Notes: generated by a model from the letters alone, not told the origin. 64,000 nt of DNA from Talinum fruticosum (GCA_021018815.1 JAITYX010000040.1:5386501-5450500), one strand, 5' to 3'. Shown: positions 11,011 to 23,126, counted from the first letter of the stretch. Numbers and translations are program-made.

Positions 11011-12500
11011 TGAGGACTCGGGTTTTGACTCTAAGTCATTCTGAATATTACATGAAGACTCACGCATAAATCCTATCTCTTTTGCGTTTTGATTCCAATT
11101 CATCCTAACAACCATAGAAACTCTTGTCTAAGTTTTCATTCGTTTCGATCGACTCGTAAAGTGCCTTATTGCATATCTCCTTTACTCGGTGTTTCGACTC
11201 ACTCGGACATTACTCGGAACTATCGCTTGCTCAAATAATTTCTCTAACACTCTTATGCCGAGTATCGATCGTGTATTTCAACACAAAAAGAATTACAACG
11301 TTAATTCTTTATTTTAAGTTAGTTTATTTCCTTGAGAATTATTTGACTAGATCAAGTTGGTATACTCGATATTTTACTCTCTCAACTTAATCATCTTAGG
11401 ATTGACTCAAGATGGAATTTGAGGATATTGAATATTAGACTCAAAAACTGCATTGCTTTAGGCCGAAGATAATTCAGCATTTAATTACTTGGATTTAATT
11501 ATTAGTTGTGCCTAATGTTCGACCAAAGTATTGTTATACTTTGAGAACCAATGTGGTTTGCTTTTGTAGGTTATTCAAACGAGGCTAACTTATTTTTGAA
11601 TTACAAAAGAAACCGGCTTCTAGCCGTTAAACACCAACGAAACAAGTTTTAGCTACTTCGGACATGGCTCAGACACTATGTTAGGGTTGTTTGTTTCCAA
11701 AACTAGAAAACTCCAACTCTATGCCTAACGGTTGTTTCTACCTCAGCTTTCGGTCACCACCAGTGATTGGACTATCTTTTGGAGCCAAGAGCCATTGCAC
11801 ATTGTTCACATCCCAACGGATCTTTTCGAGTGACTCGGAATAGCCGTTACAATGGCTAGTGAAGACTTCTATCTAGAACCAAGACTCAACGGTCACTCTG
11901 CCTAGTTGGCTATAAATAGAAGCCACTCCACAAGACTAGAAGGTTGTTGAAGGCATTGCTGGAACTGTATTTATTGTTCAACTAATTACTGTTCTCATTC
12001 TTACTCAATCTTCTATTTACAACTCCAAGTCTGTATTTAATATTTTTTGAGTTGTAAAGAAAGTCTAGTAATCAATTACACTCTTTCTTACATTCTAAGT
12101 AAGGTCCCTTGACTGAGTTATAAGTGTTAAGTCAACTCGGTTGTCCCCGATTGTAAAGGTTGTCTCGGTTAGGAAGTACTAGATCGGATAAGGGAACTTC
12201 GAGTCTAAAAAACATTGTAAGGAATTGTTTAAGGGAGCAATTCTGGTTGAGTCGAGTCCTTTGTATTTTATGGATTCAAAATAATGGATTTGACTTGGTT
12301 CTTGGATTAGTACTTGTCCGTGGTTTTCTACCCCGGGACGGTTTCCATGTACGTCTATGTTATTACTTTTCTAAGTCCAATCTAGACTCGGATTCTGGTG
12401 TTATGCTTTATTCGCTGCAAAAATTGTTTAATTTTCTTTATCACCCTATTCACCCCCTTCCCCTCTAGGATGACTTAGACTCTCCAGGAACAAACCTTCA
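11011..12500 (+). repeat. Sir-B 3' LTR
   Basis: 1,490 bp, TGAGGACTCGG to CAAACCTTCA. The core promoter TATAAATA is intact at 11911-11918, about 900 bp from the LTR start. It has two 42 bp unit starts (11011, 11053) against three in the 5' LTR. The right boundary is fixed by the target duplication at 12501-12505. Confidence 0.9.
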
Positions 12501-12505
12501 AATAT
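12501..12505. repeat. Target-site duplication of Sir-B, right copy (AATAT)
   Basis: Pairs with AAGAT at 2140-2144 (one mismatch). Sir-A gag resumes immediately after it with attgacttatcttc. Confidence 0.85.
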
Positions 12506-12892
12506 ATTGACTTATCTTCGTTTACTTTACTTCACTTGGTCCTTCATAGGTGTTGACAAGTGTGTCCCACACCTCTTTGGCTGTGTCACGAGCAAAGACT
12601 CCGTTGCATGAAGCTAATGGGACATATCGGTGTTTTCATACCTTTGAAGATCTTTCTAAACTTCTTAATCTCTTCGAGTGGTATACTCGGATTTCTCTTT
12701 AGGCACATATCTTACACCTTCCATCTTCATTTGGATGAAGTTCCTATCCTTGATGATGTTTAGCACTTCTTCATCATTATCCATTAGAAAGCATTCCATC
12801 ATCTTCTTCCAATTTGCAAAGTTTGACCCCTTGAACTTAGGTGGTCCGGTAGATGATCTTCCTTCATCGAACTCTTCATTGTTCCGAGCCAT
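12506..12892 (-). pseudogene. Sir-A left copy: N-terminal gag
   Basis: The minus strand starts at ATG 12892-12890 and reads MARNNEEFDEGRSSTGPPKF, then NWKKMMECFLMDNDEEVLNI, an open run of about 75 codons before a frame break near 12665. It then continues to the Sir-B insertion point with WDTLVNTYEG-like sequence. With 1290-2144 it makes one gag. The start lies 58 bp downstream of the LTR, as in Sir-B. Confidence 0.8.
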
Positions 12893-12936
12893 TTGATCTT
12901 TAAACCTTTGGATTGTGAGATCCTCGTGAAAGGCTA

Positions 12937-12948
12937 GGCTCGATACCA
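12937..12948 (-). other. Sir-A left copy: primer-binding site
   Basis: Minus strand TGGTATCGAGCC, 2 bp from the LTR that begins at 12951 on plus. It is the iMet-type PBS with the CAGAG-to-CGAG variant. It proves that this LTR acts as the 5' LTR of the left internal region. Confidence 0.85.
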
Positions 12949-12950
12949 AT

Positions 12951-14268
12951 TGAAGGTTTGCTCTTGGAGAGGCTAAGTCACCCTGGAGGGGGTGAATAGG
13001 GTAATGGAAGATTTTAGGTAAAAATCAAACTCTGTTTTGCACAGAATAGAACATACACAAATTCCGAGTCTAGATTGGACGTAGAAAGAAAGACACTTAG
13101 AAATACGTGGAAACTCTCCTGGGGCGTAAAACCACAAACGAGTGCAAATCCAAACACCAAGTCAAATCCACTATTTTAATCATCAATTACAAAGGATCGA
13201 CTCTTACTAGAACTGCTTCCTTAGACAGTTATCCGATCTAGTACTTCTTAATTGAGGTAACCTTTACAATCGGGGACAACTAAGCTGAGTTAACCCTTAC
13301 GAGCTTAGTCAAGGGACATACTAAGAAAGTAAAAGAAGTATGTAATTGATTACAAGACTTTCTTTACAACTCGGAGAATATTAAATACAGACTTGGAGTT
13401 ATAAATAAAAGATTGAGTAAGAATGAGTCTAACAATAGGTTCAACGTTAATTCCGACAACCTTCAAGTCCGGCAAAGTGGCTTCTATTTATCGACACCTA
13501 AGCGAGTGACCATTGAGGCTTGTGTGCTGGACTGAAGTCTTCACTAGCCGTTATAACGACTATTTTGGGTCACTTAGAAAAGATAAGTTGGGATGTGAAC
13601 GTTGTGCAACGGCTCTTAGCTGCAACAGATGGCCCAATCGCTTGGTGGTGATGGAAAACTGCGATGGAAACAACCGTTAGGCCTAGAGTTGGAATTTTCT
13701 AGTTTTGGAAACAAACAACCCTAACACGGTATCTCGAGCCTTTTCCGAAGTAGCTAAAACTTGTCTGCTGGTGGTTAACGGCTAGAAGCCGATTGCTTTT
13801 GTAATTCAAAAATAGATTAGCCTCGTTTGAATAACCTACTAAAGCAAACCACATAGGTTCTCAAAGGATAACAATACTTTGCTCCAAGATTAGGCAAAGA
13901 TAATAATTAAATCCGAGTAATTAAATGCTTAATTATCTTTGGCCTAAAAAATGGAATTTTCTAAGTCTAATATTCAATATACTCAAATTCCATCTTGTGA
14001 GTAAAATATCGAGTATAACAACTTGATCCGGTCAAATAATTCTCAAGGAAATAAACTAACTTAGAATAAGGAATTAATGTTGTAATTCTTTTTGCATGGA
14101 AATACAAAGTCGAGTGCTTAGAGAAAGTGTGTTAAAGAAACTATTTGATCATACGATGGTTCCGAGTGATGTCCGAGTGAGTCGAAACACAAATGACAAA
14201 GATATGTAGTAGGACACTTTCGAGTCAGTCAAAACATAATGAAAACTTAGATAGGAATTTCTAAAGTG
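12951..14268 (-). repeat. Sir-A middle LTR, main part
   Basis: On plus it begins TGAAGGTTTGCTC after the PBS. It runs to 14268, where Sir-C interrupts it, and its last 61 bp are at 46619-46679. The promoter box is mutated (TATTTATCG near 13485, where intact copies have TATTTATAG on plus). It flanks a PBS on one side and a PPT on the other, which is the evidence that Sir-A is a dimer sharing this LTR. Confidence 0.85.
14264..14268. repeat. Target-site duplication of Sir-C, left copy (TAAAG)
   Basis: TAAAG here and TAAAG at 46614-46618 flank Sir-C exactly. The homologous uninterrupted LTR at 56910-56940 reads ttctaaagaatac, confirming the join. Confidence 0.92.
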
Positions 14269-15004
14269 AAGGCTTGCTCTTAGAGAGTCCAAGTCACCCT
14301 AAAGGGGGTGAATAGGGTGATGAGGAAATTTTCACAAACATAGAAACTTTAAGCTTGAAAAGAATGAATAACACAATCCGAGTCTAGATTGGACTCAAAA
14401 GGGTAAAAGCTCGGAGATACGTGAAAACCCTCCTGGGGCAAAAACGACGGATAGTGCTAATCCAAGCACCAAGTCAAATCCACTATTTTGAATCCTCAAA
14501 ATACAACAGATCGACTCAACCAGAATTGCTCCCTTAGACAATTCCTTACAATGTTTTCCTCGACTCATAAGTTCCCTTATCCGATCTAGTACTTCCTAAC
14601 CGAGATAACGTTTACAACTAGGGACAAGCTGAGCTAAGTTAACCCTTACAGCTCAGTCAAGAGACCTTACTCGGAAAGTAAGAAAAGTATGTGACTGATT
14701 ACAAGACTTTACAACTCGGAAAAGTATTAAGTACAAACTTGGAGTTGTAAATTGAAGATTGAATGTGTAAATGATTTTAGCTTAAGTAATGTGTTTCAAC
14801 AAATAACTCCAGCAATCTTCAAGTCTTGTGAAGTGGCTTCTATTTATAGATGACCAAGCAGAGTGACCGTTGTGACTTGGTTCCGAACGAAGTCTTTACT
14901 GGCCTTTGTAACGGCTCTTCCGAGTCGCTCGAAAAGATCCGTTGGGATGTGAACATTGTGCAACGACTCTAGGTCGCTAAAGGTGCTCCAGTCAATTGGT
15001 GATG
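14269..15004 (-). repeat. Sir-C 3' LTR, first part
   Basis: On plus begins TGAAGGCTTGCTC. The promoter box is intact on minus (plus TATTTATA at 14841-14848, within cttctatttatag). It is interrupted at 15004/15005 by Ath-1 and resumes at 22376. Confidence 0.9.
15000..15004. repeat. Target-site duplication of Ath-1, left copy (TGATG)
   Basis: TGATG before Ath-1 and TGATG at 22371-22375 after it. The sister Sir-C LTR reads agtgatgtctaaaaag (about 45859-45874) without the insertion. Confidence 0.95.
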
Positions 15005-17141
15005 TGTTAAGCTTGTCGTACAGACAACAAATTAAACCACTACTTAAACTTATAATAAACAATATAGCAAGGGCAAGTAGGGATCGAATCCACGAGGAAA
15101 GATATAATAACATGCAAGTTTTAATCTAATTAAATTTACTACTCTTAAAAACAAAACAGAAAATATAAATTAAAATCAATAACTAAAATTCATAGAAAAT
15201 TATCTAACAACTAAATAAATAATTTATACAGAATAATAAAACTACAATAACCCAGAAATATTTTTGTATATTTTTTTAGAATAATTAAAACAGAAAACTA
15301 AAGCAGAAAATAAACAAATTCTAAAACAGAAAATTAAATAAGTAAATTTCTGCACTAAAATAATTACGAAAATAAATACTAAAATTACCCAGAATAGTAA
15401 TACTAATTTTCTAAACCTAACCAGACCCTAAAAATATAAAAACAAAATTTAAAATCTAATTTACGAATTTATTTTATTAAAAACCTGCAGTAATTAAATT
15501 CAAGAATTAAATCTGAAAAAATATCAAATTAATTCCAAAAATTATAAAATTTAATCACAGCAAACTAGGACTCTATCTAAACCCTAAAAGAAAATAAAAC
15601 ACGAAAAATAATAAAAGAAACTATTTTTAAACTAATTTCTAACAAACTGACTCAAAAATAATAAAAACTAACAGAAAATTAAATCTGAAAATTAAAATAT
15701 ATAATGACTCAAAGTTAAATTAAAATAAAATTACTAAAACTAACCTAAAATACTGATCTTTAGGGGTTTAATGAAATTGATAATAAAAGACTATAACTTT
15801 ATGAATAAAAATTAATAAACTCAAGAAAATAACTAAAAGGCAAGCAAGTAATTATCAAAGATATCAAATTTATAAAAACACTTAGTATAATCTATATCCA
15901 CCATGCAAATTATTATTTATCATTAACACACAAATTGATCTACCCATGAGCTAAACTGTAGAAGACAACCACTAGCGGATCTTCCCGTTTTTCCTTAGTT
16001 ATTAGTTTACTTAGGCCTAGCCCTAATATAAACCCTACTAATATTGATAACCCTAGCACTAGCACTAGAATTTAATCAAATTAGAGCATTAAGTATTAGA
16101 AAAACATCATCTAGCACCTAATAACCAATCTACTAGCAAATTGATTTAAGAAGGATCTATGATAATTTCCTAATTAAAAGAGATGGGTATGAGCCATCCA
16201 TGATTAACTAGGGTGATACTTATGTCTAAAAGATCAAGCAATTACGTACTTAAACCCTCTAAACTATCACATGAATTTATATAAAACTAAATAGCGTGCA
16301 CTCTAATTAATTAGACATAAATTAATAAACATTAAACACAAATTATCATAGAATCATGGATCAAATCAATAAGACAATAAAAATCAAAACTTTGTTTCAA
16401 AATAAATAATTTAACATGGCTTCAATGAGATTATACTAAGTATAAGAAAAACTACTCACACATCATGTAATTTAAAACATGTAAACTAAATAAAACTAGC
16501 ATCTTTAGTATTAATCTATCAATAAAAACTCAATCTTTTCTAATAAAAATTACAAAACTAAATTATACTACCGATATTAGTTTCTTTGACCCGGGAACAT
16601 GAAGAAGATGATGATGGATGGTGGCTGGCTGGGCAGCGGACAGCAGCAGCAGCAAGGGCAGCAGCGGCAGCAGCCAGGTTCAGGCGGCAGGTGCAGCGGC
16701 TGGCAGCAGGGGCAGCGGCGGCAGCAAGCAGTGGTGGTGGCTGCCGTGGACAGCAAAGGCAAGAGGTGGTGATTGTGTGTAGGTGGCTTCCCAAAAGTCC
16801 CTCTCCATGATGATAATAAGTAGTATATATAGGGTGAAAGAGTTAGGGTTTATTTCTCTTTCTTCTCTATTAAGTTTCCCTTTTCTATTCCACTTAGGAT
16901 TTCCTAAAATATAATATCCTAAAATAAATATTTTATTACATATTATATTTATGGACCGACTTCATATATTTTCTTGGATGCTTGTCGGTAGCTAAAAATC
17001 CACTTTTAACGACTTTTCTTCTCTTCCCCACTTTATTCGATAATTACCTATAAATAGACAAAATAGAATAAATTAGATAAAATAAACTATATAATATAAA
17101 CTCAATAACTACTAAAAATACGTATAAATTATGACTTAACA
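15005..17141 (-). repeat. Ath-1 3' LTR
   Basis: On plus TGTTAAGCTTGTCG to CGACTTAACA-type end (here ATGACTTAACA), about 2.1 kb and very A/T-rich. A GC-rich CAG/GCA island lies at about 16620-16760. The short ORFs there on both strands read as poly-Gln, poly-Ala or poly-Cys/Pro and come from the repeat, not from a gene. Apart from the island I see no coding potential. Confidence 0.93.
16610..16770. repeat. CAG-rich GC island in the Ath-1 LTR
   Basis: An imperfect CAG/GCA/GGC trinucleotide-rich block inside an otherwise A/T-rich LTR. The counterpart in the other LTR is about 21830-21985. Most substitutions between the two LTRs fall in this block. Where this copy has CCAGG and TTCAGG (16674-16684), the other has CCGAG and TTCGAG (21905-21915); GTGCAGCGG here is GTGCGGCGG there. 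Confidence 0.8.
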
Positions 17142-17155
17142 AATCCCCCACACTT
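17142..17155 (-). other. Ath-1 polypurine tract
   Basis: The minus strand reads AAGTGTGGGGGATT immediately before the 3' LTR, a typical Athila-group PPT. It defines which LTR is 3'. Confidence 0.85.
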
Positions 17156-18400
17156 AGACTTTGGACGTCCTCGTGCAAAGAAATCTAAGACTCGATCTAA
17201 TAATACGCTTTCTTATAAAGATATACATAAAACATAAAATATATACTAAGTTTGCCTTGCTTTCAAAAATACTTTGATGAAATTTTTGTCTTTCCCAAGC
17301 AAGTGAAGAACTAAACATTTTCATTGCCATCGGAGAGTTTATTCATCAGCCTCACAATATCTCTTTTAATTAAGCAACAATCAAAAATTTATCCATCTTT
17401 TTCAAACATGTACATTCCGGTCAAGAGGTCTAAAACTTTTTAGGATGGGAAAAATTAAGGTGCAGTATGGTTAGAGACATTGAATCAGTAGATAACTCAC
17501 TAAAAATCGATAATAAACTTGTTTTGCAAACTTTTTTTTTTTTTCAATTATATATATATATATATAACTCCATTCAAGCACATATTCGAGGCCCATATAG
17601 GGTCTTAGAAATATAACACTCCCTGTCTCCCACTCACCCAAACAGAGGTGCTGGAGTTAATACTCTTTTTTTTTTTCTTTTTTTTTTCGTTAGTATGGTT
17701 CGAGTCATTGATCGGCCTAAAAGGGGCATGACTCTCCCAGCATGGGTTACTCCATTCATAAGGCTCAACTTGAGACCTAAACTTAAGGGGAAATGGCGCC
17801 GAGCCACCAATTCCGACCCATGTTGGTAAACTAACAATTTTTTTTTTTTAAAATTTTTTTTTATTTTTATTTGTAGGCAAAACAAGAAAAATCAAAATTT
17901 TAATGAGTCAATCTGCTAAGTTCAGTAGTCTAGGTGAACGGTTTAAGTCAATTTATTGCCTCTATCACGATCATATAACATGATCAAATCGACGTGAAAA
18001 ATTATGATTGTCACTAATTGAAGAAATATATGAAGATCAACTCAAACAACTGTGAATGACAATTAACATGTTCAAATTTCTCACTTTCAAAGGGAAAGAA
18101 AAATTAGAAACAGAAAAATTTAAGCAAGTTAACCTAGCATATATTCATGTTCATGCATTTCTTTACAAGAATATTTTTTTTCAAAAATAAGATAAAGATA
18201 AATGCATAAAATTAAAATGTAATAAAGATAAATGCATAAAATTAAAATGCAGGATGCACTCCCCACACTTAATTCATGCATTGTCCCTAATGCATGCTAA
18301 ATAAAAATAAAAATTAAATTAAAGTAAAAATTATAGAAACTTCCCTGAAAATGTTGGGTTGCCTCCCAACCAGCGCCTTTGTTTACCGTCTTTGGCTCGA
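17156..18400 (-). other. Ath-1 non-coding region where pol would be
   Basis: About 1.2 kb without pol similarity. It holds a TA dinucleotide run (about 17552-17567), several long T tracts (17529-17543, 17665-17687, 17828-17860), a near-duplicate of about 25 bp around 18195-18250, and a segment near 17700-17830 resembling the 3' untranslated part of Athila elements. Short ORFs are A/T-run artefacts. Confidence 0.6.
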
Positions 18401-18409
18401 CACCTTTGT

Positions 18410-20014
18410 AGCTCAAGGATCATTCAGCTTGCATTTCCCACACTAAATTGATCCGGTCTCCTGCATACTTGCAATTAGTGGGAGATTTCTTTTGGAAAAG
18501 AACAGATGTATTCTCCCCACACTTACCTTTTTGTTCCTTTTCAATTTTAATTTGTTCGTGAATAGATCTTTAAGGAACTTAGCATAACGAGGTTCCCGTT
18601 TCATGGTATCTAGAAGAGGAATGTTTGTTTCTACCTTCCTAGATACTTCTATAATATCTTCAATTGCCTCGTCTATCGTAGGAGTTGTGCTTATCAATCT
18701 ACTAGGAAAAGGTGGGATAGGCTTGTAAATATCTTTCTTATTTTCATCTATTTCCTCAGCATTAGAGGCCTTATCTTTATTTTGGTCAAGTTCAGATTCC
18801 ATGACTTCTAATTTTGGCTCTACCTCTATGTTTTTCGTAGGTTCCTCTAACTCTTTCCCCTATTAAGTGTTAAGACACTCACATTTTCTTTTGGATCTTC
18901 GAAAGGTTGAGATTGCACTTGGGCTTGCAGGTTACTAAGCATGGCATCATTGGCAATCTGTTTCTCTTGTACCGCTTAATGGTCATCTCTAAGCTTTGGA
19001 ACCTAAGGTCAGTCTCCTTTTCTCGGTCATCCATTTTCTTAATGATTTGCTCTAAAAGATAATTAGTTTTGTTCTGAGCAATGGATTCATCAAATTCTAG
19101 GGGTTTTCTTCAAATCCATACCTAAGGTTAGAGTAATCACTCCATTCTTCATAAGTGTTCGAGAATATGTTATAATTCATTCGACCTTGGTTGGAAAAAA
19201 TAGCATTGACATGCCCTCTTTGTTGTGTAGGGCATGAATTAGCAACATGACCCTCTAAATAGCAAATACTACAAACTACTACTTCTTCTTTGTGGACCAA
19301 TTTATTCAACATAACAGTAATTTGGGACAATTGGGTCTCTACAGATGGACCTAAATTGAACTCATTAACATTTCTAAATTGAGTATCTCCAATTCCAAAT
19401 TGTTGAGTATTTTGGGCCATAATATTAAACAATTCTCTAGCCTCGAGATAGAGTCTTATCAAACAGGGCCCCTCCACTAGCAACATCTATCATATTTCTA
19501 TCTATTGGCAATAAACCTTCATAAAAATATTGAATCAATAAATGCTCAGGAATTTGATGTTGGGGACAACTAGCACATAATTTATTAAAACGCTCCCAAT
19601 ATTCAGAAAAACTCTCCCCAATCATCTGTTTAATATCACAAATTTCCTTTCTAATGGACCCTATCCTAGATGCAGGAAAAATTTCTCTAAAAATGCTTTA
19701 TGAACTTCGGTCCATGTAGTGAATGTTGCAGGTGGTAAGTAATAAAACCAATCTTTAGCCTTATCCCGAAGTGAAAAGGGAAAGGCTCTCAACTTAATTT
19801 GGTCTTGGGTGATTCCCTCAAATTGCATAGTGGAACATGTAATAATAAACTCATTGATATGACGATATGGGTCCTCACCAGGCAGTCCATGAAATTTAGG
19901 TAACATATTTAAAAATCCGGAGTTCAGTTTTAGAGGTCGGTCCAATGCAGGATATGAGATAGGTAAAAGTTGTGTATCCAAGTTAGGTGCAGCAAGTTCA
20001 CGTAAGGTAGTCAT
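18410..20014 (-). pseudogene. Ath-1 gag (Athila type), lightly frameshifted, no protease
   Basis: The start is ATG 20014. It reads MTTLRELAAPNLDTQLLPIS, then the retrotransposon gag core FHGLPGEDPYRHINEF and LRDKAKDWFYYLPPATFTTW. A 1-base loss near 19680 breaks the frame; it resumes with ESFSEYWERFNKLCASCPQH and YFYEGLLPIDRNMID. After another break near 19460 come ARELFNIMAQN and a perfect CX2CX4HX4C knuckle, CSICYLEGHVANSC (about 19230-19275). The end (18443-18802) reads IPPFPSRLI, VETNIPLLDTMK and EPRYAKFLKDLFTNK, the family's pre-protease segment. The D-[LS]-G protease motif that should follow is absent. Confidence 0.85.
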
Positions 20015-20212
20015 CTCAATAATTTTAGAACTTACGTAAACAAAATCGAAACACTTACTTGGCTTTCAACTTCGTCAAATGTATACTCCTTTTCAAAATA
20101 AAAAAAAGCACTAAAAAAAAACAAAACTATGAAAACAAACTATTAAAGTTACAAAGAAGTAATAAAAGTAGTAAATCTAAAATAAATAAAACTAACAACT
20201 ATTATTTTCTTT

Positions 20213-20229
20213 CCCCGACAACGGCGCCA
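20213..20229 (-). other. Ath-1 primer-binding site (tRNA-Asp)
   Basis: Minus strand TGGCGCCGTTGTCGGGG, 5 bp from the LTR. It is complementary to the 3' end of plant tRNA-Asp (…CCCCGGCAACGGCGCCA) with one mismatch. This primer is typical of Athila/Tat elements. Confidence 0.9.
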
Positions 20230-20234
20230 AAATT

Positions 20235-22370
20235 TGTTAAGCTTGTCGTACAGCAACAAATTAAACCACTACTTAAACTTATAATAAACAATATAGCAAG
20301 GGCAAGTAGGGATCGAATCCACGAGGAAAGATATAATAACATGCAAGTTTTAATCTAATTAAATTTACTACTCTTAAAAACAAAACAGAAAATATAAATT
20401 AAAATCAATAACTAAAATTCATAGAAAATTATCTAACAACTAAATAAATAATTTATACAGAATAATAAAACTACAATAACCCAGAAATATTTTTGTATAT
20501 TTTTTAGAATAATTAAAACAGAAAACTAAAGCAGAAAATAAACAAATTCTAAAACAGAAAATTAAATAAGTAAATTTCTGCACTAAAATAATTACGAAAA
20601 TAAATACTAAAATTACCCAGAATAGTAATACTAATTTTCTAAACCTAACCAGACCCTAAAAATATAAAAACAAAATTTAAAATCTAATTTACGAATTTAT
20701 TTTATTAAAAACCTGCAGTAATTAAATTCAAGAATTAAATCTGAAAAAATATCAAATTAATTCCAAAAATTATAAAATTTAATCACAGCAAACTAGGACT
20801 CTATCTAAACCCTAAAAGAAAATAAAACACGAAAAATAATAAAAGAAACTATTTTTAAACTAATTTCTAACAAACTGACTCAAAAATAATAAAAACTAAC
20901 AGAAAATTAAATCTGAAAATTAAAATATATAATGACTCAAAGTTAAATTAAAATAAAATTACTAAAACTAACCTAAAATACTGATCTTTAGGGGGTTTAA
21001 TGAAATTGATAATAAAAGACTATAACTTTATGAATAAAAATTAATAAACTCAAGAAAATAACTAAAAGGCAAGCAAGTAATTATCAAAGATATCAAATTT
21101 ATAAAAACACTTAGTATAATCTATATCCACCATGCAAATTATTATTTATCATTAACACACAAATTGATCTACCCATGAGCTAAACTGTAGAAGACAACCA
21201 CTAGCGGATCTTCCCCGTTTTTCCTTAGTTATTAGTTTACTTAGGCCTAGCCCTAATATAAACCCTACTAATATTGATAACCCTAGCACTAGCACTAGAA
21301 TTTAATCAAATTAGAGCATTAAGTATTAGAAAAACATCATCTAGCACCTAATAACCAATCTACTAGCAAATTGATTTAAGAAGGATCTATGATAATTTCC
21401 TAATTAAAAGAGATGGGTATGAGCCATCCATGATTAACTAGGGTGATACTTATGTCTAAAAGATCAAGCAATTACGTACTTAAACCCTCTAAACTATCAC
21501 ATGAATTTATATAAAACTAAATAGCGTGCACTCTAATTAATTAGACATAAATTAATAAACATTAAACACAAATTATCATAGAATCATGGATCAAATCAAT
21601 AAGACAATAAAAATCAAAACTTTGTTTCAAAATAAATAATTTAACATGGCTTCAATGAGATTATACTAAGTATAAGAAAAACTACTCACACATCATGTAA
21701 TTTAAAACATGTAAACTAAATAAAACTAGCATCTTTAGTATTAATCTATCAATAAAAACTCAATCTTTTCTAATAAAAATTACAAAACTAAATTATACTA
21801 CCGATATTAGTTTCTTTGACCCGGGAACATGAAGACGATGATGATGGATGGTGGCTGGCTGGGCAGCGGACAGCAGCAGCAGCAAGGGGCAGCAGCGGCA
21901 GCAGCCGAGTTCGAGCGGCAGGTGCGGCGGCTGGCAGCAGAGTGCAGCGGCGGCAGCAAGCAGTGGTGGCTGCCGTGGACAGCAAAGGCAAGAGGTGGTG
22001 ATTGTGTGTGGGTGGCTTCCCAAAAGTCCCTCTCCATGATGATAATAAGTAGTATATATAGGGTGAAAGAGTTAGGGTTTATTTCTCTTTCTTCTCTATT
22101 AAGTTTCCCTTTTCTATTCCACTTAGGATTTCCTAAAATATAATATCCTAAAATAAATATTTTATTACATATTATATTTATGGACCGACTTCATATATTT
22201 TCTTGGATGCTTGTCGGTAGCTAAAAATCCACTTTTAACGACTTTTCTTCTCTTCCCCACTTTATTCGATAATTACCTATAAATAGACAAAATAGAATAA
22301 ATTAGATAAAATAAACTATATAATATAAACTCAATAACTACTAAAAATACGTATAAATTACGACTTAACA
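20235..22370 (-). repeat. Ath-1 5' LTR
   Basis: 2,136 bp. Compared by eye with 15005-17141, the differences are four homopolymer or single-base indels, a few substitutions, and the clustered changes in the CAG island. It would drive transcription leftwards into gag. Confidence 0.93.
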
Positions 22371-22375
22371 TGATG

Positions 22376-23126
22376 TCCGAAAAGTAAGGTGGAAACCACC
22401 GTTAAGCTTAGCATTGAAGTTTTCCAGTTTTGGAAACAGACAACCCCGACAAGGTGTCTAAGCTCTCTTCGAAGTAGATAAGCCTTGTCAGCTGGTGATT
22501 GACAGCTTGAAGCCGGCTACTTTTGTAATTCAAGAATGAGATAACCTCGTTTGCATAACCTACAAAAGTAAACCACTTTGGTTCTCAAAGTATAAAATAC
22601 TTTGGTCCAAGATTAGGCACGAGATAATAATTTAATTAAGACAATTAACTGCATAATTATCTTAGGCCTAGAAGAGTCGAATTTTCTAAGTCTAATATTC
22701 AATATACTCAAATTCCATCGGAGTTGGTCTTAAGAAAGATCAAGTTAGAAAGTGTAAAATAATCGGAGTATAAAGACTTGATCCGGACATATAATTCTCA
22801 AACAAACACACTCGACTTAGAAAGTGGAATTAACACTCGTAATTCACTTTGCATTGAAATATGCAATCAAAATTCACAATAAAAGAGTTAGAGAAATTAT
22901 TTGATCATGCGATGGTTTCGAGTACTCGTCTCGAATGAGTCGAAACAACAATGTACGAGATATACAAGAATGTGTTTTCCGAGTCGAGTCAAAACGAATG
23001 AAAACTTATACAGGAGTTTCTATAACACTCACAATGACTTGTAATAAAAACTTATGAGGGATGAGGTTTGTACCGAGTCTTCATGCGAGTACTCGGAATG
23101 GTTTAGATTTAGAACCCGAGTCTTCA
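22376..23126 (-). repeat. Sir-C 3' LTR, second part
   Basis: Resumes after the TGATG duplication (22371-22375) and ends ...CCGAGTCTTCA next to the PPT. It contains two 42 bp unit ends (…GTCTTCA at about 23083 and 23126). Combined length with 14269-15004 equals the 5' LTR within one base. Confidence 0.9.

Larger units (their letters stand above)
2145..12500 (+). mobile_element. Sir-B: complete but decayed Sirevirus inserted in Sir-A gag
   Basis: A 10,356 bp plus-strand element with both LTRs (2145-3678 and 11011-12500), PBS, gag, protease, integrase, RT, RNase H, an extra 3' ORF, PPT and a 5 bp target duplication. LTRs start TG and end CA. The two LTRs have diverged by many substitutions and by one copy of a 42 bp repeat, so this is not a recent insertion. 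RT has YVDY instead of YVDD and integrase carries an internal deletion, so it could not move on its own as read. Confidence 0.92.
15005..22370 (-). mobile_element. Ath-1: non-autonomous Athila-type Ty3/gypsy element (gag only)
   Basis: 7,366 bp, minus strand, with perfect 5 bp target duplication. LTRs of 2,137 and 2,136 bp differ at only a handful of sites, so it is the youngest complete insertion here. The PBS matches plant tRNA-Asp, and the PPT GTGTGGGGGATT is Athila-like. The internal region is only about 3.1 kb: an Athila-like gag ending just before the protease, then non-coding sequence. No protease, RT, RNase H or integrase is present. It is best described as a large retrotransposon derivative that would depend on an autonomous Athila. 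Confidence 0.9.

Noticed and set aside
16558..16810. Overlapping ORFs on both strands in the GC-rich island (also 21788-22143)
   Set aside because: They encode runs of Ala, Gln, Cys or Pro from a CAG/GCA repeat inside an LTR, in several frames at once. Repeat-driven, not genes.
18100..18300. Possible separate insertion in Ath-1 because of a repeated ~25 bp segment
   Set aside because: The repeat (about 18195-18250) is a short local duplication without termini or target duplication.
20213..20229. tRNA gene
   Set aside because: Only the 3'-end complement of tRNA-Asp is present, as expected of a primer-binding site; no cloverleaf.
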